In this document: piece by piece, positions 1-7,687 of the stretch
How the letters are laid out: every line of letters begins with the position of its first letter
Numbering within the stretch: the stretch's first letter is position 1
DNA from: Alloscardovia venturai
GTDB taxonomy: Bacteria; Actinomycetota; Actinomycetes; Actinomycetales; Bifidobacteriaceae
DNA length: 64,000 bases
NCBI RefSeq assembly: GCF_042676605.1
Contig: NZ_JBHTHQ010000011.1
Span: forward strand, 1 to 64,000
Direction of reading: 5' to 3'
Position numbers and translations under genes: made by a program
Notes under the pieces: generated by a model
Told to the model about the DNA's origin: nothing
The model's database searches: none
The model's input: only the letters and a program-made list of their open reading frames with translations

Positions 1-65
1 ATTCCACAAGAGCGAGCACCGACAAGATTTTTATTACTAACTAGCCAGCAACACATTTTGTCCTA

Positions 66-104
66 TAAGCCGGCTTAGCCTCATTGAACACATCATTGAA
101 CACA
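66..104. promoter_or_regulatory. palindrome plus 12-bp tandem repeat upstream of adhesin gene
   Basis: A perfect 12-bp palindrome (taagccggctta, 66-77) is followed by an exact tandem duplication of tcattgaacaca (81-92 and 93-104). The two repeat units lie about one DNA turn apart. Both lie upstream of the poly-G run and the adhesin gene. They look like protein-binding sites, but no binder can be named. No other gene is seen in the first 330 bases. Confidence 0.4.
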
Positions 105-187
105 GAGAATTAATGTTCTTTTTCCTGTGGTATACCCTCGTTGGTTGTTTTATGATGCTGGCTGGACTTGTGTGATCATGATGTCGT

Positions 188-196
188 GGGGGGGGG
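188..196 (+). repeat. poly-G tract (9 G) upstream of thioester adhesin gene
   Basis: A homopolymer of nine G sits 135 bp before the adhesin start. ATG at 178/181 opens a frame that crosses the tract and stops after seven codons (TAG at 199). If the tract had eight G the same frame would run 46 codons and stop at TAA 317-319, just before the adhesin ATG at 331. Tracts of this kind commonly change length during replication. Confidence 0.6.
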
Positions 197-330
197 AGTA
201 GTGTGAGCGCTATGTATGGAAAGAGGGAGGACTGCCTTTGCGATTCTAAATGGATGCGGGCACACTCTTTTCCCCATATTGACCATATTGATTATTTCTT
301 GTTGATTGTGAGAAGTTAAGGGAATATATT

Positions 331-1458
331 ATGCGAAAAGCTATGAAGGCAAGTGTCTTCGCTGTGCTCGCGCTCATTTTTACTGTAGCAATGTTTATTG
401 CAAATACAACCACTGCGTTTGCAGCAGAAGGTGATACCACGGTAAAAATTAGTGTCACAGATGACAGTAATCAGCCACTTTCGGGTGCACTTGTAACCGT
501 ATCTCATAAAGGTGCTGACGGGTCGACTGTCCAAGATGCTTCATGGACGAGCACAAATCAGCCTCATGAGTTGACTTTGTCCGCGGGTACATATACTGTG
601 AAGCAGACAGCTCCGCAGAGCTACACCGTCAAAGACGCCGAGAAGACTTTTACTATAACTGCACCTATAAGCACTTCTAAGCATGCTACGTTCACTAAGG
701 TCTTTACTGAACCTGGAGTTGGAACATGGCCTGGAACAGCTGCTGCGCATGTTCTTGGTGATCTTGTCGGTGATGACGGCAAAGTCCATACTGTCGTTTA
801 TTGCTTCAACAACACGAAGAAGGTTCCAGAAACTGGTCTGGGATATGAGCGTATGCAGGGTAACGAAGATACCTTTGTAAGCCTTGCTCATCCAAATCAT
901 AAGAGCGACTTGTATAGTAACGTTTCTCGTGTAATTTGGAACGGCTATCCAAATGATGCGTCCGGTATCAAAGAAAAGTACAACTTGACCAATGATGAGT
1001 TTGCAGCTGCAACTCAGTGGGCTATCTGGCATTATACAGATAATACAGATTATCCGGCTTATAGGGATGGCGGTAACTTCGATAACGCATATCTCGATCT
1101 TGTAGATTCTAGCAAAGCTGAAGCTGCTCCAGCGAATATGGTTTTAGATATCTATAAAGCTGATAATGATCGTTATCAGAATGCTGTAACAGCGCATTTC
1201 TATACGAATCAGTCCATTGAGCTTTCTTTGGCAAACACCAAGTCGGTAACGCCTGTAACTCCAGAGACGCCTAAGCCGCAAACTCCTACTACACCGGTAA
1301 CCCCAAGCAAGCCAACCACTACGCCTTCTAATCCTTCCAAACCAGCAGTTCAGAGTCTTGCAGCTACTGGTGTAAATGTGGTTGCAGCCGCAATGAGCAT
1401 GATATCCCTTGCTGGTGTAGCTACAGCTGCAATGGTTGTCTCCCGTCAGCGTGTCTAG
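331..1458 (+). CDS. LPXTG-type thioester-domain surface adhesin
   Basis: A 375-residue secreted, wall-anchored protein. Residues 1-32 form a signal peptide ending in AFAA. Residues about 35-115 form a Cna-B/SpaA-like beta domain. The next part is a thioester (TQXA) domain with the reactive cysteine in VVYCFNN (Cys158) and the partner glutamine in ATQWAIW (Gln229). Such domains make an internal Cys-Gln thioester that bonds covalently to host surfaces; this is family knowledge. A Pro/Thr-rich spacer (about 305-340) leads to the sortase motif LAATG (343-347), a hydrophobic helix and a basic tail. AAGGGA seven bases upstream supports the ATG at 331. No sortase gene is in the window. A poly-G run upstream suggests switching. 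It is probably a pilus-tip or surface adhesin. Confidence 0.85.
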   Translation: MRKAMKASVFAVLALIFTVAMFIANTTTAFAAEGDTTVKISVTDDSNQPLSGALVTVSHKGADGSTVQDASWTSTNQPHELTLSAGTYTVKQTAPQSYTVKDAEKTFTITAPISTSKHATFTKVFTEPGVGTWPGTAAAHVLGDLVGDDGKVHTVVYCFNNTKKVPETGLGYERMQGNEDTFVSLAHPNHKSDLYSNVSRVIWNGYPNDASGIKEKYNLTNDEFAAATQWAIWHYTDNTDYPAYRDGGNFDNAYLDLVDSSKAEAAPANMVLDIYKADNDRYQNAVTAHFYTNQSIELSLANTKSVTPVTPETPKPQTPTTPVTPSKPTTTPSNPSKPAVQSLAATGVNVVAAAMSMISLAGVATAAMVVSRQRV

Positions 1459-1485
1459 GAATATGATCATTTCCTACGATGTGAG

Positions 1486-1545
1486 CATGATTTTATGTAG
1501 TCTGACATGATATTTGTGGTCTTTGCATGATGTTTTTTGTAAGAT
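1486..1545. repeat. three CATGAT repeats with exact 20-bp period
   Basis: CATGAT occurs at 1486, 1506 and 1526, exactly 20 bp apart, each followed by a T-rich stretch. The units are degenerate outside the core. The spacing puts the three cores on nearly the same face of the helix, as expected of a cooperative binding site. They lie between the two surface-protein genes, about 85 bp before a TATAAT. Confidence 0.4.
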
Positions 1546-1610
1546 TGCACATAAAAAATTATAAGTGTGATTAAATCTCATTTTTGTGAGATTGAACGAA
1601 AAATATCAGA

Positions 1611-1616
1611 TATAAT
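1611..1616 (+). promoter_or_regulatory. putative -10 box (TATAAT) upstream of pilin-like gene
   Basis: Perfect TATAAT. No -35 box at normal spacing is obvious, so an activator may be needed. It lies about 110 bp before the pilin-like coding region, and the hairpin terminator at 1637 begins about 20 bp after it. Confidence 0.4.
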
Positions 1617-1636
1617 CGTAAAGACAACAGGTAATG

Positions 1637-1674
1637 ATGCTAGTGGCATGTTTGTCACTAGCATTTATTTTTTG
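1637..1674 (+). terminator. intrinsic terminator between the two surface-protein genes
   Basis: A perfect 9-bp stem (atgctagtg 1637-1645, cactagcat 1656-1664) with a 10-base loop is followed by ttattttttg. It is a good Rho-independent terminator. It could end the adhesin transcript, or act as an attenuator, since a TATAAT lies just upstream and the pilin-like gene starts just downstream. Confidence 0.7.
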
Positions 1675-1708
1675 TGAGGCATTATGAGAAGAACAGAGAA
1701 AGTCGTTA

Positions 1709-1717
1709 GGGGGGGGG
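1709..1717 (+). repeat. poly-G tract (9 G) at the start of pilin-like gene
   Basis: Nine G lie 9 bases before the ATG at 1727, where they also form its purine-rich ribosome-binding stretch. An upstream ATG at 1684, with GTGAGG before it, reads through the tract. With nine G this frame ends at TGA 1741. With eight (or eleven) G it fuses in frame to the pilin-like protein and adds 14 codons or so. Confidence 0.65.
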
Positions 1718-1726
1718 ATTTCTCAT

Positions 1727-3715
1727 ATGAAAACCGCTACTGATGCTATTCGTGGCAAAAATTATGTAAGGAAGATAGTCCTCGGTCTTCTAGCATTCGT
1801 GAGCTTGGTTGCTTTGGCTGTAAATGTACCTGCAGGTCTTGTACATAGTGCTCATGCGCAGACGGTTGCTGGAATTACGGTGACAGACGCAAGCTTTACG
1901 AAGACTGATGAAAATGGTAACCCGTTTAGTGATGAAAATGGCACCACGCTTGATGCTCATTACTATGCAGGCTTCAGCTTCAAATGGAAGGCTGATTTGG
2001 ATGCCGACATTAAGGCTGGCGATTCTTTCACCATCAATTTGGGTTCAAACTTTACTGCTAAAGAGTCGAAAACCTATGAGATGAAAGATATCAATGGTTA
2101 CGGCACTATCGGCAACTGCACGGTAGTGACCGGTAGTAATGAAGCAACGTGCACTTTTACCGATGGTTTAACAGCTGCAAAGAATCAGGGGCTTCACTTG
2201 GTTAATGGTTCTTTAAGCTATGTTGTGAAAGTCAACGATAGTAGCACAAGCAATACGCATAACATTACCATTAATGGCGAGACTTACTCCGTTCCAACTC
2301 CTGGCGGCATCATCGCATGGAATCCTGAACAGCCAACTCCACTGTTTAAGCGTCACGATCCTATGACATCGACTTCTACGAGTGTTCACTGGCAAATCAA
2401 GTTTGGTCCATCTGAGATTAAAAGCGGTATGGATGATAGCCATAAGATAAGCACAGATGGGACGGCTGTTTCAACTCTGACGTTCCAAGAGCATTACAAG
2501 GCGCCACTGACTGCTCCATCTGTGGTGACCTTGGGATACAACGTTTATGGAACGCTTGAACCGTCTCAGAAGATTGCGGACTCTAATAGCCCAGCTAATG
2601 GATTTACTATTACGCTAGATAACGAAAAGCAGCAAATTTCTGTAACTGGTCCATTCCGTAACGACCGCAACTACAACCTCGACTTTGATACGCCTATTAC
2701 TGGAGGTATGGTAGAAGGTCAGATTTACTACAATTCTGTAAATCTTGTAGGTAACACTGCACAGAATTCTGACTCAGTATACTGGATTCGTAGCGGTAAA
2801 GCAGACGTTAATCTTGCACCTGGCTTTGGTACTTTCACTCTCTTCAAGAAGATTGATGGTACCCAGTCTCAGTCTGTAGATGCTTCAAAGAAGTTTAAAG
2901 TTACCGTGAAGTATGAGTTGCCTCATGGCAACACTGTAGACACCTATAAAGGTCGTATGAATGGTCAGGATTGGAAGGCACCAGGTACGGTTAATGCTTC
3001 CAAGACGGGCGGTACGATTTCGATGGAAGTTTCACAGAGTACTCCGGTACTTGTCGATGAATCATTCCCTATTGATACGAAAATTACTGTGACTGAGAAT
3101 TCCGATTCCTTGACCTATGATTCTGACAAGGATCTTGCGTGGTCCACGCCAACGTACACTGTTGACTCCAAGAACACGCAGGAAATTACCATTCAGGATC
3201 AGCGTAATACTCCGATGACCATTACTAATCATGTGAACAAGGCTGAGAAGACAAGTGTTTCCGTGAAGAAGGTATGGGACGATGAGAACGATCGTGATGG
3301 TAAGCGTGCTGACTCCATTAAGGTACAGCTCTACGCAAACAATGAGCCATCCGGTAAAGCCGTAACCTTGAATAGTGATAATGACTGGCAGCATACTTGG
3401 TCAAATCTCTTGAAGAAGACAAACGGTACGGGTAACGAAATCACGTACACTGTGAAGGAAGTAAACGTACCTGCTGGCTACACCTCGACCACAAGTGGCG
3501 ATGCTCAGAATGGTTTTACCATTGTGAACGCTCATACTCCTACCACTCCAGTGCCGACAAAGAAGCCAACCACACCGTCTAAGTCTGCACAAGTTCCAAC
3601 TACTCAGTCAGGACTTGCACGTACCGGTAGCGACATCGTTACTGTCTTCGGTGCAGTGGTGGCACTCCTTGCAGTTGCTGCAGGTGTGACAGTGCTTCAC
3701 AAACGTTTGCAGTAA
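1727..3715 (+). CDS. LPXTG-anchored pilin-like adhesin with Cna-B domain
   Basis: A 662-residue wall-anchored surface protein. A long positively charged N-terminus and hydrophobic segment (about 15-45) end at AHAQ, consistent with a signal peptide. Next come large beta-rich adhesin domains (about 46-365), a DUF5979-like beta domain (about 365-505) and a Cna-B domain (about 508-600). The Cna-B domain has the expected isopeptide residues: Lys in VSVKKVW, Glu in YTVKEV and Asn in IVNAH. A Thr/Pro/Lys-rich spacer precedes the sortase motif LARTG (630-634), a membrane helix and a basic end. Probably a shaft or surface adhesin partner of the upstream thioester protein. No sortase C is seen, so it may lie to the left of the window. 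Expression may be switched by the poly-G run at its start. Confidence 0.8.
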   Translation: MKTATDAIRGKNYVRKIVLGLLAFVSLVALAVNVPAGLVHSAHAQTVAGITVTDASFTKTDENGNPFSDENGTTLDAHYYAGFSFKWKADLDADIKAGDSFTINLGSNFTAKESKTYEMKDINGYGTIGNCTVVTGSNEATCTFTDGLTAAKNQGLHLVNGSLSYVVKVNDSSTSNTHNITINGETYSVPTPGGIIAWNPEQPTPLFKRHDPMTSTSTSVHWQIKFGPSEIKSGMDDSHKISTDGTAVSTLTFQEHYKAPLTAPSVVTLGYNVYGTLEPSQKIADSNSPANGFTITLDNEKQQISVTGPFRNDRNYNLDFDTPITGGMVEGQIYYNSVNLVGNTAQNSDSVYWIRSGKADVNLAPGFGTFTLFKKIDGTQSQSVDASKKFKVTVKYELPHGNTVDTYKGRMNGQDWKAPGTVNASKTGGTISMEVSQSTPVLVDESFPIDTKITVTENSDSLTYDSDKDLAWSTPTYTVDSKNTQEITIQDQRNTPMTITNHVNKAEKTSVSVKKVWDDENDRDGKRADSIKVQLYANNEPSGKAVTLNSDNDWQHTWSNLLKKTNGTGNEITYTVKEVNVPAGYTSTTSGDAQNGFTIVNAHTPTTPVPTKKPTTPSKSAQVPTTQSGLARTGSDIVTVFGAVVALLAVAAGVTVLHKRLQ

Positions 3716-3797
3716 GTTTGATAAGCCAAGTAACATCTAAGCTTCGCCCTCCTGCGTTAGCGTATTCAACGCTCTAGGTGGCAAGGCTTTCGTAAAG

Positions 3798-3830
3798 AAT
3801 GTGGTCAGTACATAGTGTGCTGACCACATT
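3798..3830. terminator. perfect 11-bp inverted repeat after the pilin-like gene
   Basis: aatgtggtcag (3798-3808) and ctgaccacatt (3820-3830) form a perfect stem with an 11-base loop. There is no clear T run, so it is either a weak terminator or an operator for the following gene. Confidence 0.45.
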
Positions 3831-3883
3831 TGCGTATTACGACAATATACGCCCCGTATGTGTCCCGCCGTATGCTTGTACAC

Positions 3884-5251
3884 ATGACAAGTGTGAATAC
3901 ATCGTCGAACGTAGCGTCGTCCCAAGCGCCGGCTTCGACTTCGGTCTCAGCGCGTTTAGGTCAATTTCAGTTTCATGCATCAGGCAAATTCCGGGTACTT
4001 CAACTCAGTGATATTCAAGATGGTCCGAAAGTGAGTGCAGATACGATACGTCTCATAGCTGCCGCGTGCGATGCTGCGCGCCCTGATCTTGTCGTATTCA
4101 CGGGGAATCAGATTGCTGGGTATGATTCTGCCTATTCATCCACATTCATCAAGCGCACATGGTTGGATCGTCGTCTTGAACCTGCGGCGAGTGATAAGGA
4201 AAAGACACGAAGTCTCGTTCGCTCCACGTTGAGTCAGATTCTTAAGCCCATCGTTCAGCGACAAATCCCGTTTGCTGTGACATTTGGCAATCATGACTTT
4301 CAATGCGGGCTGTCTTTAGAAGAGCAGATCGAAATTTACCGTGAGTTCCCAGGGTGCCTCAATCCAAGCCCCGGTGCTGCTGAAGGGCAATTACACGGCG
4401 ATATCAGTAGCGGCAGTACAAGTGGTGATAAAGACACAAGTAATGCGGTTAGTGTAATCGATACAAAAGCTTTCATGCCCGAGCAGATTATCATCAACTC
4501 AGGTATGCCTGGCACTTTTACATTACCTGTACGCGATCAGTATAACTCACGCAATCTTGTCGGTTTGACCATTATCAACTCAGGCGATTATGCGCCTGAA
4601 GGTGGGTACGCGCAGCTATCACGGAAAACTTTGCAATTTATGAAGCAGTCTGTACGAGACATAGATGTGCGGGCTATGGTTTTTCAGCACATGCCGGTGC
4701 ATAAGTTCTATGATTTACTTCGTCAAGTTCCTGCTGCTACGGTAAATGCCATTCAAGGGTATCGATCATTTGAATCGCACAGCTATGTGCTCGATGACAA
4801 TCGCACTTTAGCTGGTTCGTATCTTGGGGAAGGAATCAGCTGCCCCGATAAGGATTCTGGCGAGTTTAAATTCCTCCAAGAAAATAACTACTTCGCACTG
4901 TCTGCTGCGCATGATCATCGCAATGGCTTTGCGGGAGTAGTGGATGGAATTTTGCTCGCAGCGACGCCTACAGCAGGCTTTAGCACGTATGGACCGAGCC
5001 CTGAAAAGCGCGCAGCGCGACTTTTCGAGTTCGATGTACGCCATCCATATGAGCCACGGACCCAGCTTCTCGAATTCGGTACACTTGTGGGCAAACCGTC
5101 AGGAAACAAGGCATATGCGTTGGCAAGTACATATATGCCGAATAATACGGGCGAAGCCATCAATTTGCTCCGCAAGCCAAGAGTTTTTGCAAGCATCGCT
5201 ACGATTCTTGCGGCTACTGTGTCGTGGTTCACATTTGGACGTAAGAAATAA
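3884..5251 (+). CDS. calcineurin-like metallophosphoesterase with altered metal-site motifs
   Basis: A 455-residue protein of the metallophosphoesterase fold. The family motifs appear in order: LQLSDIQDG (where D-x-H is usual), VFTGNQIAG (where GDN is usual), FGNHDF (GNHD intact), FQHMPVH and AAHDHRN. The bridging Asp of the GD motif is Asn and the first His is Gln, so metal binding may be weakened or different. A short hydrophobic helix near the C-terminus followed by GRKK could tether it to the membrane. ATG 3884 is preferred because the protein-like sequence starts there; ATGs at 3830 and 3872 are in frame upstream. The substrate cannot be told. It converges on the IclR gene, with a hairpin between. 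Confidence 0.7.
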   Translation: MTSVNTSSNVASSQAPASTSVSARLGQFQFHASGKFRVLQLSDIQDGPKVSADTIRLIAAACDAARPDLVVFTGNQIAGYDSAYSSTFIKRTWLDRRLEPAASDKEKTRSLVRSTLSQILKPIVQRQIPFAVTFGNHDFQCGLSLEEQIEIYREFPGCLNPSPGAAEGQLHGDISSGSTSGDKDTSNAVSVIDTKAFMPEQIIINSGMPGTFTLPVRDQYNSRNLVGLTIINSGDYAPEGGYAQLSRKTLQFMKQSVRDIDVRAMVFQHMPVHKFYDLLRQVPAATVNAIQGYRSFESHSYVLDDNRTLAGSYLGEGISCPDKDSGEFKFLQENNYFALSAAHDHRNGFAGVVDGILLAATPTAGFSTYGPSPEKRAARLFEFDVRHPYEPRTQLLEFGTLVGKPSGNKAYALASTYMPNNTGEAINLLRKPRVFASIATILAATVSWFTFGRKK

Positions 5252-5276
5252 AAGTAGGGAGAATCAGGTAAATAAA

Positions 5277-5310
5277 AACGTCCGTTCAGTGCGGACGTTC
5301 TAATATATTT
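5277..5310. terminator. terminator between phosphoesterase and IclR genes
   Basis: A perfect 8-bp stem, aacgtccg (5277-5284) and cggacgtt (5292-5299), with a 7-base loop and a following ctaatatattt. It stands between converging genes and may act in both directions, with A-rich sequence on its left side. Confidence 0.65.
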
Positions 5311-5355
5311 AGCATAGAGGGCGGTACTAGTGCTCTGAAGTACGCCTTTTACGCC

Positions 5356-6117
5356 TTACGAAGCGGCTCGACTCATAGCATCGCTAAGATATTTACCGGC
5401 TTTCATAACGAGTGGCGCGTAGTGGCGTCCAGGTGAAATTCCCATGCGGTCTACTGGTCCAGAGATGGAAATTGCTGCTACGACGTGACCGGATGCATTG
5501 CGTATTGGCGCAGAAACAGAGCATACGCCCTTTTCGCGTTCGTTTATGGACTCGCTCCAGCCGCGACGACGCACAGCATTCAAAGTCTGTGCAGTAAACT
5601 CTGCATGACGAAGGCCTTGATGAAGATGCTCGCTATCTTCCCATGCGAGGAGGATGTGAGCTGCGGAGCCAGCGCGCATAGACAGCATCGCGCCGACCGG
5701 AATGGAATCACGCAGACCCGAAGCGCGCTCGACAGAGGCGATACATACGCGCTGGTCACCCTGGCGACGGTAAATCTGAGCGGATTCTCCTGTGCGTTCG
5801 AGCAAAGTCTGGAGAATTGGGTCAGCGGACTGGAGCAGACGGTCTTCTCCAGCAACGGTAGCAAGCTCGGCGAAACGTGCACCGACGGTGAAACGTCCCT
5901 GCTGGTCGCGGGCGATGAAGCGATGGCGTTCCAAAGCAATGGCAAGGCGGTGTGTCGTCGGGCGTGCAAGCCCTGTCTCACTTACCAGCTGCGCAAGAGA
6001 GCATGGACCTTTTTCGAGAGTGTCCAGAATAAGAGCGGCTTTATCAAGCACGCCCACGCCGGACTTAACGAGTTCTGGCTTTACTGTTGTCGTCGTTGCA
6101 GTCATCGCTGTAGTCAT
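5356..6117 (-). CDS. IclR-family transcriptional regulator, LtbR/NdgR type
   Basis: A 253-residue regulator. The N-terminal winged helix (about 20-85) reads ALILDTLEKGPCSLAQL onward and contains ETGLARPTTHRLAIAL as recognition helix. The rest is the IclR effector domain, ending with VVAAISISGP. It is divergent from leuC across a gap of about 125 bp. This arrangement is typical of the actinobacterial LtbR/NdgR repressor of leucine biosynthesis, so regulation of leuCD is a strong inference. The start is uncertain: ATG codons at 6117 and a few codons later are all possible. The N-terminus has a low-complexity TTTT stretch, which suggests the true start may be the later Met. Confidence 0.8.
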   Translation of the reverse strand: MTTAMTATTTTVKPELVKSGVGVLDKAALILDTLEKGPCSLAQLVSETGLARPTTHRLAIALERHRFIARDQQGRFTVGARFAELATVAGEDRLLQSADPILQTLLERTGESAQIYRRQGDQRVCIASVERASGLRDSIPVGAMLSMRAGSAAHILLAWEDSEHLHQGLRHAEFTAQTLNAVRRRGWSESINEREKGVCSVSAPIRNASGHVVAAISISGPVDRMGISPGRHYAPLVMKAGKYLSDAMSRAAS

Positions 6118-6142
6118 TACGTAGCTCCTGACTTTGTTCGCA

Positions 6143-6165
6143 TAGTGGAAAGCTATTTGCCACTA
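6143..6165. promoter_or_regulatory. candidate operator between IclR regulator and leuC
   Basis: Inverted repeat tagtgg (6143-6148) and ccacta (6160-6165) with an 11-base centre, in the divergent gap. It is well placed for the IclR protein to control leuCD and itself. Function is inferred from position only. Confidence 0.4.
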
Positions 6166-6242
6166 CGGTATAAAAGTATTATGGCATCTCAGTATATGAC
6201 ATGCAAACGCATCGGCGTGGTCACATCGCGAAAATAGTGATT

Positions 6243-7661
6243 ATGGGTAAAACGATGGCTGAAAAAGTATGGGCAGATCATCTGGTTCGCAAGGGCGAAG
6301 ATGGAGCTCCAGACCTTATATACATTGACCTCCAACTTATGCATGAGGTGACGTCGCCACAGGCATTTGAAGGCTTGAGACTCGCTGGACGTAAGCTACG
6401 CCATACAGAGCTAACCCTTGCCACTGAAGACCATAACACTCCGACTTTTAACATTGACCGTGTATCTCCTGATGAGACGAGCGCAAAGCAGATTTCTACC
6501 CTTGAGACGAATTGCAAAGAGTTTGGCGTGCGTCTGCACCCATTAGGCGACGCAGATCAAGGAATTGTGCATGCTATGGGGCCTCAGCTTGGCGTGACTC
6601 AACCGGGCATGACCATCGTGTGCGGAGACTCGCATACCTCGACACATGGTGCCTTTGGAGCGCTTGCATTTGGCATCGGGACGTCAGAGGTTGAGCATGT
6701 GATGGCGACACAGACATTGAGCTTAAAGCCATTTAAGACCATGGCTATCAATGTCGAAGGAGAACTCGGTCCGGATGTGACTGCGAAAGATCTTATTCTC
6801 GCGATTATCGCAAAGATCGGCATCGGCGGTGGACAGGGTTATGTCATGGAGTATCGCGGGGAAGCCATCCGCAAACTCTCTATGGAAGCGCGCATGACTA
6901 TATGCAACATGTCTATCGAAGGTGGTGCGCGTGCGGGCATGATAGCGCCAGATGAAACTACATTCGAGTATCTTAAAGACAAGCCTCACGCTCCTCGAGG
7001 GGAAATGTGGGATAAAGCTGTTGAATACTGGAGATCCATTGTCACAGATGATGATGCAGTGTTTGATAAAGAAGTGACAATTAATGCGTCTGAGCTGTCC
7101 CCATTTGTCACGTGGGGCACTAATCCAGGGCAAGGCGTTCCTCTTAATGAGTGCGTGCCATCTCCGGAAGATTTTGAGAGTGAGAGCGACCGTCGTGCAG
7201 CGGCATCTGCACTAGAATATATGGGAATTAAAGCAGGCGCTCCTCTGCGCAATATAGCAGTCGACACTGTCTTTATCGGTTCATGCACGAATGGGCGTAT
7301 TGAGGACTTACGTGCGGCGGCGGCAATTATGAAAGGACGACACAAAGCTCCTTCACTCCATCGTGTACTCGTCGTCCCAGCATCATCGCGTGCGCGTCTT
7401 CAAGCAGAAAAAGAAGGCCTCGATAAGATTTTCCTTGACTTCGGTGCCGAATGGCGCAATGCTGGTTGCTCGATGTGCTTAGGCATGAATCAAGACCAAA
7501 TGGTGGCTCATGAACGTTCAGTTTCTACATCGAACCGCAACTTTGAAGGACGTCAAGGTAAGGGAAGTCGCACACATCTCGCTTCTCCGCTCGTGGCAGC
7601 GGCAACGGCGGTGCGTGGTACTATTAGCGCTCCGTCCGATTTGGAACCAGTAGAAGCGTAA
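6243..7661 (+). CDS. leuC: 3-isopropylmalate dehydratase large subunit
   Basis: A 472-residue aconitase-family protein that interconverts 2- and 3-isopropylmalate in leucine biosynthesis, acting with LeuD. Family signatures include VCGDSHTSTHGAFGALAFG in the first third. The 4Fe-4S cysteines are in FIGSCTNGR and AGCSMCLGMN. The family usually starts MGKTLAEK, which matches the ATG at 6243; the reading frame is open for 14 more codons upstream but without family similarity. leuD follows after 26 bp, so the two are cotranscribed. Probably repressed by the divergent IclR protein. Confidence 0.95.
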   Translation: MGKTMAEKVWADHLVRKGEDGAPDLIYIDLQLMHEVTSPQAFEGLRLAGRKLRHTELTLATEDHNTPTFNIDRVSPDETSAKQISTLETNCKEFGVRLHPLGDADQGIVHAMGPQLGVTQPGMTIVCGDSHTSTHGAFGALAFGIGTSEVEHVMATQTLSLKPFKTMAINVEGELGPDVTAKDLILAIIAKIGIGGGQGYVMEYRGEAIRKLSMEARMTICNMSIEGGARAGMIAPDETTFEYLKDKPHAPRGEMWDKAVEYWRSIVTDDDAVFDKEVTINASELSPFVTWGTNPGQGVPLNECVPSPEDFESESDRRAAASALEYMGIKAGAPLRNIAVDTVFIGSCTNGRIEDLRAAAAIMKGRHKAPSLHRVLVVPASSRARLQAEKEGLDKIFLDFGAEWRNAGCSMCLGMNQDQMVAHERSVSTSNRNFEGRQGKGSRTHLASPLVAAATAVRGTISAPSDLEPVEA

Positions 7662-7687
7662 AGCACAGAAAGAAAGTCGAGAAAACT

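Noticed and set aside
6118..6242. leuC start at ATG 6201
   Set aside because: The extra 14 residues have no family similarity, while MGKTMAEK at 6243 matches the usual LeuC start.
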